Both the position numbers and the translations under genes were made by a program. 64,000 nucleotides of DNA, from assembly GCF_008831285.2 (NCBI RefSeq), contig NC_045139.1:22982412-23046411 (forward strand). The letters are read 5' to 3'. Below are positions 21,692-33,500 of this stretch, piece by piece (within the stretch, counting starts at the first letter, position 1; each line of letters starts with the position of its first letter). Under the pieces are notes generated by a model that saw nothing but the letters and a program-made list of their open reading frames with translations, did no database searches and was not told the DNA's origin. The DNA is from Nymphaea colorata (taxonomy: Eukaryota > Streptophyta > Magnoliopsida > Nymphaeales > Nymphaeaceae).

Positions 21692-23761
21692 CATTCTAGT
21701 CCTGAGCCCATGACCTCTTGAGGCTTTTTGGCTGCCTTCATGGGTTTCGTGCTTAAGAAGTCAAACTCCTCCTCGGGTTATTGATCCTTCAGTTTCATTG
21801 GTTGTCTTTCTACTTGTTCAGGACCAAACAGCCATGTGTTACTCTTTTCTCTTCTTAGTGACAAATGAGATTGCTAATACACTTATTACTTTTGCCTAGT
21901 CTTCAGGCAACCATGGGGAGGCCTGCAAGTTCTTACCGTTTTCTTCCATGAGATTTTAGGACGTGATTTGTGCCCTTGTATTGGGGAAAAATCAAAGGAA
22001 TGCTCGTTCTGTTAATTAATTTTTTCTTGGTATTTTGTGGCACATGCATGCACGTGTGTATGAAAATATTTACTATCTATCCTCATCCTCTTGGAACCCC
22101 ACTTCCGAGATCACCAAACTGAATCGGAATAAAGAACACTGATTCTCTTTTCCAAGTCCTCAACGCAATGCTGGTTGGCCTCCAGCCAGTAGAACCCATG
22201 ATAAGTCTCCTGCCGTCACTCGACTTTGGCTTTTTCTACAAGAGATGCATAATGATGCGGACTGATTGAATTCGAGCGGTAGTGAGACCTGGTTCTTTAA
22301 ACTTTAAAGGCTGGGCCAACCTACCAGCACAACTTAAGAGAGAACATGGGCTTCCGTACTAGAAGCTATGGAGGCCGCACCTTGTCAGCTATTTGTCGAA
22401 AACGCAAGTCTTCATGTGACGTATAGCCATGTAAATGTCTTATTTAATTGAATCTTAGCGACTTGATTAGAGGCTAAATGAGTCTTAGGATGATGATCTT
22501 CTTGGTATTTGTCCTTCAATTCATCGGTTTTTTATAGGTTAGCTAAACACTTGGGATCGAAGGCGCACAAGTATATCCAAAACTTCAAATGTTTGTTATT
22601 TTTTGCAGAATTTGGCCACAATTCTCGAAGGGTTGGTTGAGAACCGTAACAGTTATGTATTTGTCTTAAAAATAGGTAGATTAATGAAACACTTTTTAAA
22701 GTGTCTAATCAATCCAATCAATACGTGATAGTAGGACAATGTTATCATTTCTAAACAGTCCCTTAGATTACGGGATTTTTTACTGCATATGGGATTTTTT
22801 ACTGCATATGGCATTTTTTGTGACTCAAAAATTGAGCCAAAAAATGGACTTGAAACCTAATTTTTATCAAATCAACCATACATGACAAAAGTGGGCAAGA
22901 AATTGTCATTCTTCTAAAAGGAATGTAAGAAACTTTTTCCCTGTTTAAAAATCGTACAAAATCCTCCGTCTATTAACTCTTAAATTTTTGCAACTGTTTA
23001 CTTCACATGATTATCCAAAAAATTGGTTTTACGTATTCTTTTATTAACTATTCTGATGCCAAATAACAAGCTATGGTGGCGCTCCCTTGACTAAAGGAAA
23101 TTCAACAAAGAGTGATCCTCGCATAGTTGTTCAAGTGGATCACTTTCTATTTATCTGTAGGTTATTGTGAAATTTCAGCCTTTTGATTCATATTTTGTGT
23201 CAGAACTATATTAGTATACCATCCAGAGCATCTGCGATTCTGCGACAATTGCAGGTTTTTTTTTTCTTTAAGAATTTACAGTTGAAAGAAATTGAGAATC
23301 GATACCTGCTATATTTGGTAGTCGATTAGCAGCATGTGATGTGGGGGGATGACGTTGTGCTTTTTTTCAAAGCATTTCCAAGGCTAGAACAAACTTTTGA
23401 CTGTATTGATCCGATGGGAACAATTAACAATCTCTCTTCTTCGTTCATGTACTTTTTCTTTTCTGCAACGTGGCTGCTGGAGATGAAGTTGATCTATCTC
23501 ACTTTGTTGTTGATATGTACAATTTTATCTCACAAAATAGGCGGGCATAGCGATGATCATGCACAGGTTGTATGGAGCTTCCATAGATTCTTTTCTTTTC
23601 TTAACGAGCCAGCCATTTCTAAGCGATGGGAATCGATTATGTTCTGGTAAATAAACAACGCGAGAAAAACGCTTTTTTCAATGTTAAAATAAGCTTTTAA
23701 AGATATAAAATGAGTCGCAGACGTCGTGCCATTGGAGAGAGAGCGAGGGAGATAGATAGAT
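21692..23761. other. Intergenic between PBA1 and the AIG2-like gene
   Basis: The first few hundred bases are the presumed PBA1 3' region and include an in-frame continuation of the protein tail (21692-21721). A 17-bp word ending in ACTGCATATGG is repeated at about 22775-22811. A TATA-like TATAAAA at 23704-23710 lies 52-58 bases before the AIG2-like start codon. No other gene was seen. Confidence 0.6.
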
Positions 23762-26700
23762 ATGGCCGTCTCTTCATCTCCGTCTTCTGCACTCCATAAC
23801 GTGTTTGTATATGGCACCCTGCTTGCAGACGAAGTCGTGCATGTGCTGCTGAAGCGTGTGCCAGACTCTGCTCCTGCTATCCTCCCCAACTAGTGAGCGA
23901 ATGAATCTTGCCTTTTCTTTTCTCTTTTCTTCGACAGTACGAACCTTCTTAGTTTCGTTTTTTTTTTTTTTTTTTTTTTTTGGGTTAACGCGACCATATC
24001 ACCATCAACGATTTGGTTGTCCTTGATCATTTTTCCCCATGCCTTTCGAATTAAGCTTCTTTCTGTTAACGGGTGAAACTATCTTTTTTATGTTATGCAC
24101 TGAATTTATGGACATCATGTTTCCGGATGTTGTTTTGCGCAAAATCCCATCGAAAGAATCGTACCATGAAGACCATGAAGAAGTTCTTGGATCGATTCTT
24201 TGGTAAGAACTTTTTTGTGCCGTAATTGTAGCTTTGTTCTTTGTTTTCCTGTAGAAATTTTTTCAATTGGATCTTTACTACCACTTTCTGCTTTCTTTGA
24301 GTTGTAAGTTTAGTCTATTTTCTTCTTTCGACTTTACAATCTCTGCTGAAAAGTGGGATAATCTTCTTTTCTGTTTTAATTTTCTGGATATCATGAATTC
24401 CTTTTCGGTTTTGCTGGAATTTTATATATTGAGAAAGAACATGTATCTACTTCTTAATGATGTGTTGGAGAATGGTGTAACACCATCTCCTTTGATTTTT
24501 TCCTTTTGGAATAAAATTCCATTAAAAATGTCCTCATGAGCCTACTTTGCATTCCGTCTTTAAGATATTCCTCCTTTGGAGGACATTCATTTATGAATGT
24601 TTTTCTTTTGAAACATGTAAGGTTCTTAAGCTTTTCCTCCAAAATCTTTTGCCTTGAACATGTTGATTCTTTTTTCTCCTTTGCGATCTTGATGTTTCTC
24701 TTACTCCTGAATTTTGACTTAGATTCACTTGTTTCTTTTCAACCTATAATTTTTGGCGTTCCATATTTTGATAGCTTTTGCGTTGCAATTTTATGTTTAG
24801 TGGTAACTCTGCTAGATTGAAGCTAGTCTGATTCATGTTTCAATTTCAGATAATTGTTGCTTTGCAGTGCAGCCTGCTCATTGCAATAAATTGCTGCAAA
24901 CAATCCTTTGTGACTATTCCAGTCACATCTTTTTTAGGTTATTCTGCTGATATGAAATTTATATTACAGCCATAGGTATAGTATCAAGAATCGCGTTTAT
25001 CCAGCTATTTTACCTGTTGATAAGATAGAGGTAATTGGAAAGGTACGTAGTAGAAGCTCTCCATCTATGAGCTAGAAACTCATAGCCCTTCAGTGTTTCT
25101 TACTGTTGTGAATTCACATAATAATCTTGAAGTTAGAGTACAATGATCTCCCTTAGCATGCACATATTTTTATTGGGATCTGAAGTGTCAACTGTCTACT
25201 GTGGTCTGAAGGTGGTACTTGTCTGAGGTTGAGCTATCTGATATCTTACAGGCTGTAAGCCCCACCATATTACATGTCTCGATTCTTTGGCAACTATTTT
25301 GATGGATAACCTGTTTGTCCACATAAAATGTGGTCTCAATTCAGATTCTGCAGCTTTATTTGTAGATTATCTTTCAAATTTCATGCCTTTCAATTGTGTT
25401 AAACATATAGAAGTCAGCTATGTCACATGGGTGCGGGTACGATACGGGTACGGGGACACGGCAATTTTCAAAATTTTTGCACATGCAGACATGACAAATT
25501 TTATACTCAAAAATGAAAAAATGAAAAAAAAAACATTAAACTAATAGTTCACTCTTACAATCTCCTAAGAAAGTTTGTTTTAGCACAAAAGTGCTGAGTA
25601 TTTGAAAGGATTGTTCATGGAAATAATTGGATGCATCACAAAAAAATGATAAAATGAGAAAAAAATAAATTAATAACTTTTATTTTTTGGTGTGTCCCAG
25701 CTGTGTCCCGTGTCGGGATCCGTGGGCAGTCTAGCTGTGTCCGTGTGTCATAGGAAGTCAGGCATGGTTCGATGCTAGAAGAATATAGTACAGGATATTA
25801 TGATGAATATCATTGATAAAGTGAAAAATGAATTTGTAAAGAAGAATATACTTAATGGTTTCGTGGGAGTTTCTCTAGCTGGATGAACTTTTTTGTTGTC
25901 TCGCTTGAGGATAATGAAGAATGCTGTCGGAATTGACAAAGGTTTTATGAAGGTTGCCAACATGACATGCTTAGGACAAATAGACATGGATGTCCTGGTT
26001 GCTTTAGTTAATCTAGCTTCCCTCAATTGTTGAACCATGCAGGTCCTTTTTGGGATTACAGATCCTGAGCTATGCATATTGGATGAATTTGAAGATTTTG
26101 AATATGAAAGGAACGTTGTTGAGGTGTCTTTGGTGGTAAGCTTTCCGATTCTACTTTTGTCATATACATTGGTTAGAAGTATGCAATTGGATGTTTTAAT
26201 TGGCCTTGTTCTGAATGCTGATGGATGGGAATATGTACCATTGACTGAATTGTAAGCTAATCAAATTAGTTATTAGTTGGACCCCATTTTATGTAGAAAG
26301 TATCTCAGATTGGTTGAGGTGCATTGTATCTTCACTGATTGAGTTTCTCCTGGTAAGATAATGAAGTCGGTTAACTCATGTCAAGGCACTATGAATATCC
26401 TGTCTCAAAGCTTTCAAACCATCAAGTTATATTTTTTACTGTTAATGATTAGATCCTAGACCACACAGTTCTTATTGGCTGCATGCACACACACACACAC
26501 ACACAGAGGGAGAGAGATACGTGAACTGGTCATCAACTTACCAGCTGTAAAAACAAGATTGGATAACTTAAATTGTTTCACCAAGGAAGTAACCTATGTT
26601 CTGCACTAAATGATTTCAAATGAAGTATCAGCCATGTCCTATGCAGAGAGATAAATGTATGGATGTGAAATTTTTTGTACCTGCACTCGAAAATGATATG

Positions 26701-27540
26701 TGGAGTTTGAAGGTAAAAGTATTGATTGCACATAACTTAGAAGTATCAAAATTGCTGGAAGACATAATGCTTCAAACCCCATTAATAAGTCGAACATCTT
26801 TTGTTTTCACAGAACATGTTGACTTGGTAATATGTCTCTGTCCACGTGGATATGGCGAGTGTGTTTAGGGAACATGCCTTCAAGTAGCTTAACGTGAGTC
26901 GGTTCCTCTTGGTTCCTAAATTCATCTCGATGAATGAAGTCAAAAACTGTTCGCAGAGTATACCTGTAAATGTTTGGTTGACTGACCACTACTGTCCTTT
27001 TATGTTGATGATAAAAAGTAATGCATGCAATTGCAGGAAAGTTCTGAAATATTGCAGGCCTATGCTTATGTGTGGAGGAACAAATCAGATCCAGATTTAT
27101 ATGGAGATTGGGATTTAAAGGTAAATGCCCTTCTCTCTCTATCTATCTCTCTCTCCTTGTGACCACCAACCGGAATGTATAATTGTAAATGTGCTTAAGT
27201 GATATTCTTTCACTCTGCACCTGGTCATGCTTAATTAGTGATTGAAATGGAATCACTACAGTGCCAACACCTTCTAGTACTGATACGAGCAAACAAGGCC
27301 AAATGCTGTTGACCGCAATATTTGATTTTTCGTGTCTAGATATAATAGCGAATAAAGAACAGTGAAAGGCGTTATTTTCATCAGTCATATGATTGCCATG
27401 TGTTTGTGTCCGATCTGTACATTATGCGCTTTTCATTTCTTCATCATGCTATTTTGCAGGAGTGGAAGGAAAAACATATAGACAATTATCTTGTTATGAC
27501 CTGTAGTTTTGCAGCTGAACTTGAGGAACCAGAATGCTAG
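23762..27540 (+). CDS. AIG2-like protein (gamma-glutamylcyclotransferase fold), 5 exons
   Basis: Exons are 23762-23892, 24970-25042, 26043-26135, 27037-27120 and 27460-27540, all GT-AG, giving 153 aa. The family is the plant AIG2-like group of the gamma-glutamylcyclotransferase superfamily, small single-domain cytosolic proteins thought to act on gamma-glutamyl compounds. Residues 15-21 are VFVYGTL, the substrate-loop motif. RVYPAILPVD, then KVLFGITDPEL and ILDEFEDFEYER, follow in family order; a Glu in the last motif is the likely general acid/base. YVW..N..DPDLYGDWD and EWK lie near the end. The start is the first ATG before the motif. The usual ending R-V-A-x-Y-E is present only in the next frame after the stop, so the C-terminus looks frameshifted. 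The gene is convergent with the ARF gene. Which substrate it uses cannot be told. Confidence 0.88.
25420..25770. repeat. Dispersed repeat in AIG2-like intron 2 (GGGTACGGG / TGTGTCC words)
   Basis: GTGCGGGTACGATACGGGTA is followed by AT-rich sequence and then TGTGTCCCAGCTGTGTCCCG. Similar words occur at 6835-6915 and, in reverse, near 34650-34720. A decayed dispersed repeat is likely; no coding sequence was seen. Confidence 0.5.
26484..26505. repeat. (CA)n microsatellite in AIG2-like intron 3
   Basis: About eleven CA units followed by a short GA run. Confidence 0.9.
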
Positions 27541-27928
27541 GGTGGCTGCCTATGAGTGCTCCTTCCATCAGGGCTCATGATTCATGGAAGTGGTTTATGA
27601 AGTTAGTTTCAACTTCAAAAAGCTTCATATTGTTTGAGAAATTTAATTTATCACTCTAATTTGTATGTAGTTATCATCTTTGAGTGTTTGCTTTTCACAT
27701 GCAAAACATGTCGAGTGGTTGGTTGACACCCTCAAAAACTGGCTAATTGTGAAAACCTGGTTTACCTGTTTGAATGACAAGGCAAAAACTACGTTTTCAC
27801 TTTCTGAAACCTGGTTTTTCTTTGGATGACAAAAATTGAGTTTTTGAGGGTGCTTATAAAAAATAAGTTCAGTTGGATGTTTAACATCAATTATGTTGCA
27901 ATTATAAGTATTATATATATGTGGGTGG

Positions 27929-27961
<33 letters not shown>

Positions 27962-30556
27962 AGGGAGTGTGTATATATGTAATACATATATATTCAAATA
28001 AAATAGAGCGAAAGTATTCTTAAATGTAAGTTTCATTACATACAGTCACTGTTTAGTTGTATGAATCATTTATTTACAAGAAATAGATAGGGACAACATC
28101 AAAAGCCACGTAGTCCAAATTATGTAATAATGTAAAGTGCACCAATGTAAAGTATTGTAAATTTGTGTTTTCATTAAAAAATATGAAAAAAAAGAAAAAC
28201 AAAAAAAAAGAAGAAGAAAGAACTAGGAAAAAGAACTAGGAAAAAATAATAAACTATCATTCTTATGGAAAATCAAGATGGAACATGTCCTACATAAACA
28301 GAGCAGAGTAACAAAAAGCAATCATACTTTAACTTAAAGTCATTGTCACAAAAAACACGTTTTTTTTTAAACTTGATAAATTAAATTTCAATTTAAACGC
28401 GTTTTTTTTTACTTTAAAAACGAAAAAAATACGTTTTTAATGGTTTTTTCACGTTTTTATGCTTTTTTTCATTTTTTCATGTTCTTTTAATGCCAAAAAG
28501 TTTTTTTTTTCATTTTCTATTTTTTATTTGTTTCAAATCTACTTATTTTTATGTTTTTGTTATTAGTTTCTTATTTATTTTATTTTTCCTCCATTTTTAG
28601 TTTTTTTTTTAAAAAAATTACCATATTATTTTCATTTTTTTTCGAGCTTGCTGTATTATACCTGAAAAACACCGTTTAAAACTCTGGAACGTCATTTGTA
28701 ACTATGGTCCAAATGAACATAGAAAAAATGGAACGCAAGTATACCACCAAGCTTTTACATCTCCAACAAAAGAGCTTGTCACAAGAACTGATGAATGTTA
28801 GACTGGAAATCATCATAAATGTATTTATATTTTGCCAAAGCGTGATACATGATAACAACTGGTATATATCAAATAGGAAATCAGTTTGTTTCTTTTTTTA
28901 GGTTAATTTCCACCCAAAACTGTTTTGGATGAAAAACCTAGGGGTTACAGGTTTTTTGTCTTCATATGAACACACAGTTTTGTGAAAAGTGAGTTTTCAT
29001 AAAGGACTGTTTTATGTCATCCAAACACCAAGAAAAAAATCTGGTTTTGCTTCCAAAACCAGGTTTTTAGGTTGCCAGCCGAAAGGCCTAAGGTAGGAGT
29101 GGGGTTGGGTACTGAAGCAGTGCTGATTCAAGTGAAGCGGACCCTGACTTGATTCATTTTATTTTTATTTTTACTTTGTTTATTTACTTTATTTGTTTTG
29201 GTTGGGACATGTTATTTAGTTTCTGCTTTGGATCCAAAAGATCCAAATCGTGTGGAAAACCCTATCAAGGGTACCTTGGGATGAAAATGAAGATTGATTG
29301 ATTGTAACTAGCCATAATCCCTTTCTCCTTTACGTTCCTTTCCCTATTGTCTTCGTTTAGTTTGTTTCCCTATCAAGGGTACTCTAATAGTTTGCACTTC
29401 CGCAACTATTAGAGTGTGGAACTCTAAAAACTCTAATCGCTGCATCAGGTACCCAAACTCAGTAGTTGAACTAAGGTGATGTAGGTCCTTCTCATTTAAC
29501 ATCTAATTAGATTGGGTCCTGAAACTCAAATATGATTAATAATAGGTACAGTGTTTTCTTAACAGCCGTGTTACTCAGACATATGCTACTGTAGTTCAAT
29601 CCCCGGGTTACTGACCAGCACGTGGTCATCTCATCAAACTAGTGAACTGAATCAAGATGGAGGCTTGGCAGGACATCAGCTGAGTCCAATGCATATGCTA
29701 CTCTAGTTCAATTCCCGGTCCTATTCAGTAGTCAGATTGCCATGAATCCAGTCAATCATGACAATATAATGTAGACGTCAGCACAGAAGTTTTCTGATGG
29801 ACCGATATATAGCTTGTTTGCAGTACCTTAGACAGTTGACAAAAGATGTTTACCGTGTGGACTACAGGATCATAAGTAGAAGCCATGATGTATTAACCAC
29901 AAAAAATTGTCGTTCTTATCATTATTTACTTGCTAGTGATTGAGTATGCCGTAACGAATCATCAATGTAAAAAAAAAAAAAAAAAAAATACTGCACAATT
30001 TTTCATCATTTCACTAAGCAACAGCTTCCCAAACCCATGCCTGCACAATTTCTGGAAAGTATTCTTTTCATATGAAGTAGGTTACACCAGCGCACTGACA
30101 AAAGAAAAAACATCTACATTGTTTTTGTACATTTAGAGCCTCCAGTACAAGTTTGATAAGGGCTTCTAATTTTTGAGAAGTTGAAATATCAGAAGCCAAT
30201 GCTTACAAGCATGGTACCTGAACAATCAGGTATATATCTACTGTGTTAAATCTGGCCTTGGTCCATCCTCACAAAATCGCACGTTGCATAATGGCAATTG
30301 CATTCTTGCAAACCAAGTATGAATCTTCTGCTCCAGTTGAGGATTAAGGCTTGGTATAGGTATGAACCTCTTGTGTGCTTTAATCTAATAACAGTAACAT
30401 GTCATAGTATAAATTAATCCCCATGCATAAGTAGTGGAAAGGCATAAAGGATCCCCTAAAAGAAGTATATTAGGTTGTTTAAGATTCGAGAAGCCTCCAG
30501 TTCATATTTATGAGTGATCTCCCTGGTCCATATTGTAAAAAATTGAACTCCAAACT
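27541..30556. other. Intergenic between the convergent AIG2-like and ARF genes
   Basis: It holds the two 3' regions, a 126-bp fold-back at 27727-27852, GT and GA microsatellites near 27925-27965, and an A/T-rich simple region (28180-28680). A sequence at 28905-29085 shares TTGGATGA and AACCAGGTTTTT words with the fold-back. A 27-bp word with CATATGCTACT and TAGTTCAAT is repeated near 29580 and 29692. No gene was recognised. Confidence 0.6.
27727..27852. repeat. Fold-back (MITE-like) with 14-bp arms
   Basis: CACCCTCAAAAACT at 27727-27740 is the exact inverse of AGTTTTTGAGGGTG at 27839-27852. The interior has two near copies of AAACCTGGTTT followed by TTTGAATGAC or TTTGGATGAC. Confidence 0.55.
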
Positions 30557-33500
30557 TTAGTGCTCAAATGATCCGGCAGAGGGGTTGCTGGAGTTTTGAT
30601 CACATTGACCCCTCCATGCATGACCACCATCTGAACTACTACAGGCCTGATTCTGCAAGACGTTATTTGTAATCTCACCATCCAAGCTCATCTGTTGAAC
30701 TTCTGTAGGTGATAGAATCCTGATGCATCGTACACAGTTCACAAATTCCCTGAGGCATATGACCAACACATCAGTTGCAGCTGGTGAGTGAAAAATATAC
30801 TCAAGTTATTGATTAAGACCCATATAACTGGAGAAAGAACCGTCACTAGGGTAGTTAGGTTGTGTGATACATCAACGCAACTCATTAGTTGCCACTAACA
30901 TTAGAGAAACTCCAATTGCAAACGTAATTGAACTTTAACCAAACTTCAAATGCAGGTTCTACCTGAAGACTCAGTGGGACTAGTTCCTACTGTTAACTAA
31001 TTCATATTTGAAAAAGGAAGAAAGATGAAAGGATCATCAAACTTACTCCCAAGGATCATCACCAACGAGTAGGACATCATTTTCGTGATCCACATAGACC
31101 AGTTTCCAACCAGTACTTTGAGGATCCTCAAGCTGGCCTTCTATTCCAAACATTCGTGCAAGATCATGCTGGAGCTCCTCATATCCTTTGTAGCGACTAA
31201 CATCTATGGATCTGCCTACTGCACCTCGCTTGTAAACCTTCAGAGCAAAAGAATCGAGTCAGCCATCATCAGCTCAAAATAATAGATATGTACATATTTT
31301 GTACTTAGAAACAAACCTTTGTGAATGTTCTCATTCTCTGATACTGTGGTTGAATCACCGACCCTCTGTTTAAGAAGTTGCCATCATTGATACTTGAATC
31401 CACAGAAACTCTTGAATTAAAAGCCATTGAAGGGACACCATATGGCTGGGAAACCACGGAGGATGACAATTCAGGTTGAATTTCCTTTGGGTTATTGAAA
31501 TTATTCACAATGTTCCCCATTGAAATGTGGCTTTGAAAATCATTTGCAGAGGTCAAGCTTCTTGTAAGCAATGGATCAGGTGAAATAGGGACGCTTAATT
31601 GGTTATCAATGTTGATTCCGAACAGGACACCATTTCTAGGATCATTCTGCACGTCCCCAACGTCTGATGTATTTCTGAACATCATGGGTGAGAGGTTGTA
31701 GGAATTAGGCATAAAGTTCTGCTGAAGAGGCCCATCTGTCTGAGAAATGCAGACAGAAGTTCCAGAAGATGATGAGTCGAGGTAATCTATCTGCATGGGA
31801 TTCGTGTGTATCTGAGAACTAACTTGGTTATGTGCCTTTGTGAGAGGCACTGATAGCTTGGCTTCAGTTCTTGGAAGTTCTTTGACCAAGTTGTTTCCAT
31901 TTGACATAGCATCCAAGACACTGGGACTCAGAACGGTTGCCACAGGTTGCCCGATTTCCTCTAACAAACCAATACTTCGACTACTCTTTGTGATGGTTGA
32001 CTGATTAGCTAAAGGAGCACTGTTTGTGGAAGGTGATGTAGAACAAGATGGCACATCATCTGTGACTACGGATGGTGTCCCATTGGCCATTACACTATTA
32101 GTAGACACTGACATAAAATTAGTTGCTGATGGCAGCGCCAATCCAGCCAAGTCCATCAACGGGCTTGGTTGCTGCTGAAATTTTTGCTGCAGAGGTTGTA
32201 AAGTTTGGACCCATGTCTGTGAGTTCTTTGCAGCATCCTGCTGTTGTTGCACCGGTGTCACTTGCTGGGTTTGCTGTTGAGCCATCAACTGCACTTGTGA
32301 AAGTTGTGGTGTGTCCAACAAAAGCTGCCTTTGTTGCTCAAGCAACTGGGTTGTTTGAGACTGTGTGACAGTAGATTGTGACATCAGCGACTGTTGCTGA
32401 AGTTTTTGCAATAATTGCAACTGAATCTGTTGTTCCGACTGCTGCAACTGCTGCATGTGTTGTGGTAGTTGCTGGACGGCTTGGTGGGTCAGTGCCTGTT
32501 GTTGCAAAAGGATGGTTTGGACGGGGATCCTGTTTTGCTGCTGGCTCTGAACATTTATTTGTTGAACTGGCTGCTGCTGCTGCTGGTTTTGCATTATACT
32601 AGGTATCCCCTGGGACTGCAGAAGCAACTGTTGCTGTTGCAGGTGACTTGGAGACAGGAGTTGAGATTGTAGAAGTTGTGTTTGGGCTGGAGTCTGCATA
32701 AAAGCTTGGCTAGCCAAACATTGTTGCTTCTGCTGCTGCTGTTGATTAATTTCATCTATTTGCTGCAGTTGCTGCTGAGGACGATTTACTGCCCCAGGCT
32801 GGCTTACTGTGGGTGGTAGCTTCTGCAATTGATCAACCTGTTGTGGTTGCTGCAGCTTTGGAGGGTTGAGCTGGAAATTGTTCTGCTGCAACATCTGGGA
32901 TTGCAAGCCCAGTTGTCTTGACACATCAGCTGTGTTCCCAAGGCCTTGTAGTAGGGGTGAAAATGGTGATGCTAATTGCCGTAAGTAGTCAGGCTGGAGG
33001 GCCATATTTGGAAGGTGCGAGTTTTGCTGCATGCTCATCCACTGAACCAGGCTTAAGCCAGGGATGATGGAATTCTGAGTTTGAGAATCCTTTATGCAAA
33101 TTTCCTCATTCAGCCATGGCATAGTTCTTTTAAGAAGGCTCTCCATATCAGACTCGTCATCTGCAGAAGCAGTTCTACAGAAGTTTGGTTAGTCATATCA
33201 TTTCCCCTTCTACTAAGATATCTACCCTCTCTTATATATGCTGGCTCCTGTGGTCCAGCAAATAAGAACAAGTACTTCAGTGTTTGGGAGTTTGAAAACT
33301 CAGTCCGGATGTGGCTCCAAAAAATCACACTTGAAGGCCTAGAATGACTGATCATCATGTCCATGAAATATATTGAAGTACATCCAAGATACATAGATCG
33401 TAGCTTCTTCATGACGTACCTGGCATGCCTGGTTGTCTAGGACGCTTTGATCTGAAAAATGGAGGTGGACAAATGAAGAAAGGAGCAGCAACAGGTTCAA

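Noticed and set aside
29575-29725. Repeated TTCAATCCCCGG / TTCAATTCCCGG words as tRNA or SINE
   Set aside because: No A-box or cloverleaf is present; it is only a short direct repeat.
32123-32672. Plus-strand Ala/Leu-rich reading frames
   Set aside because: They are the complement of the ARF glutamine-codon tract.
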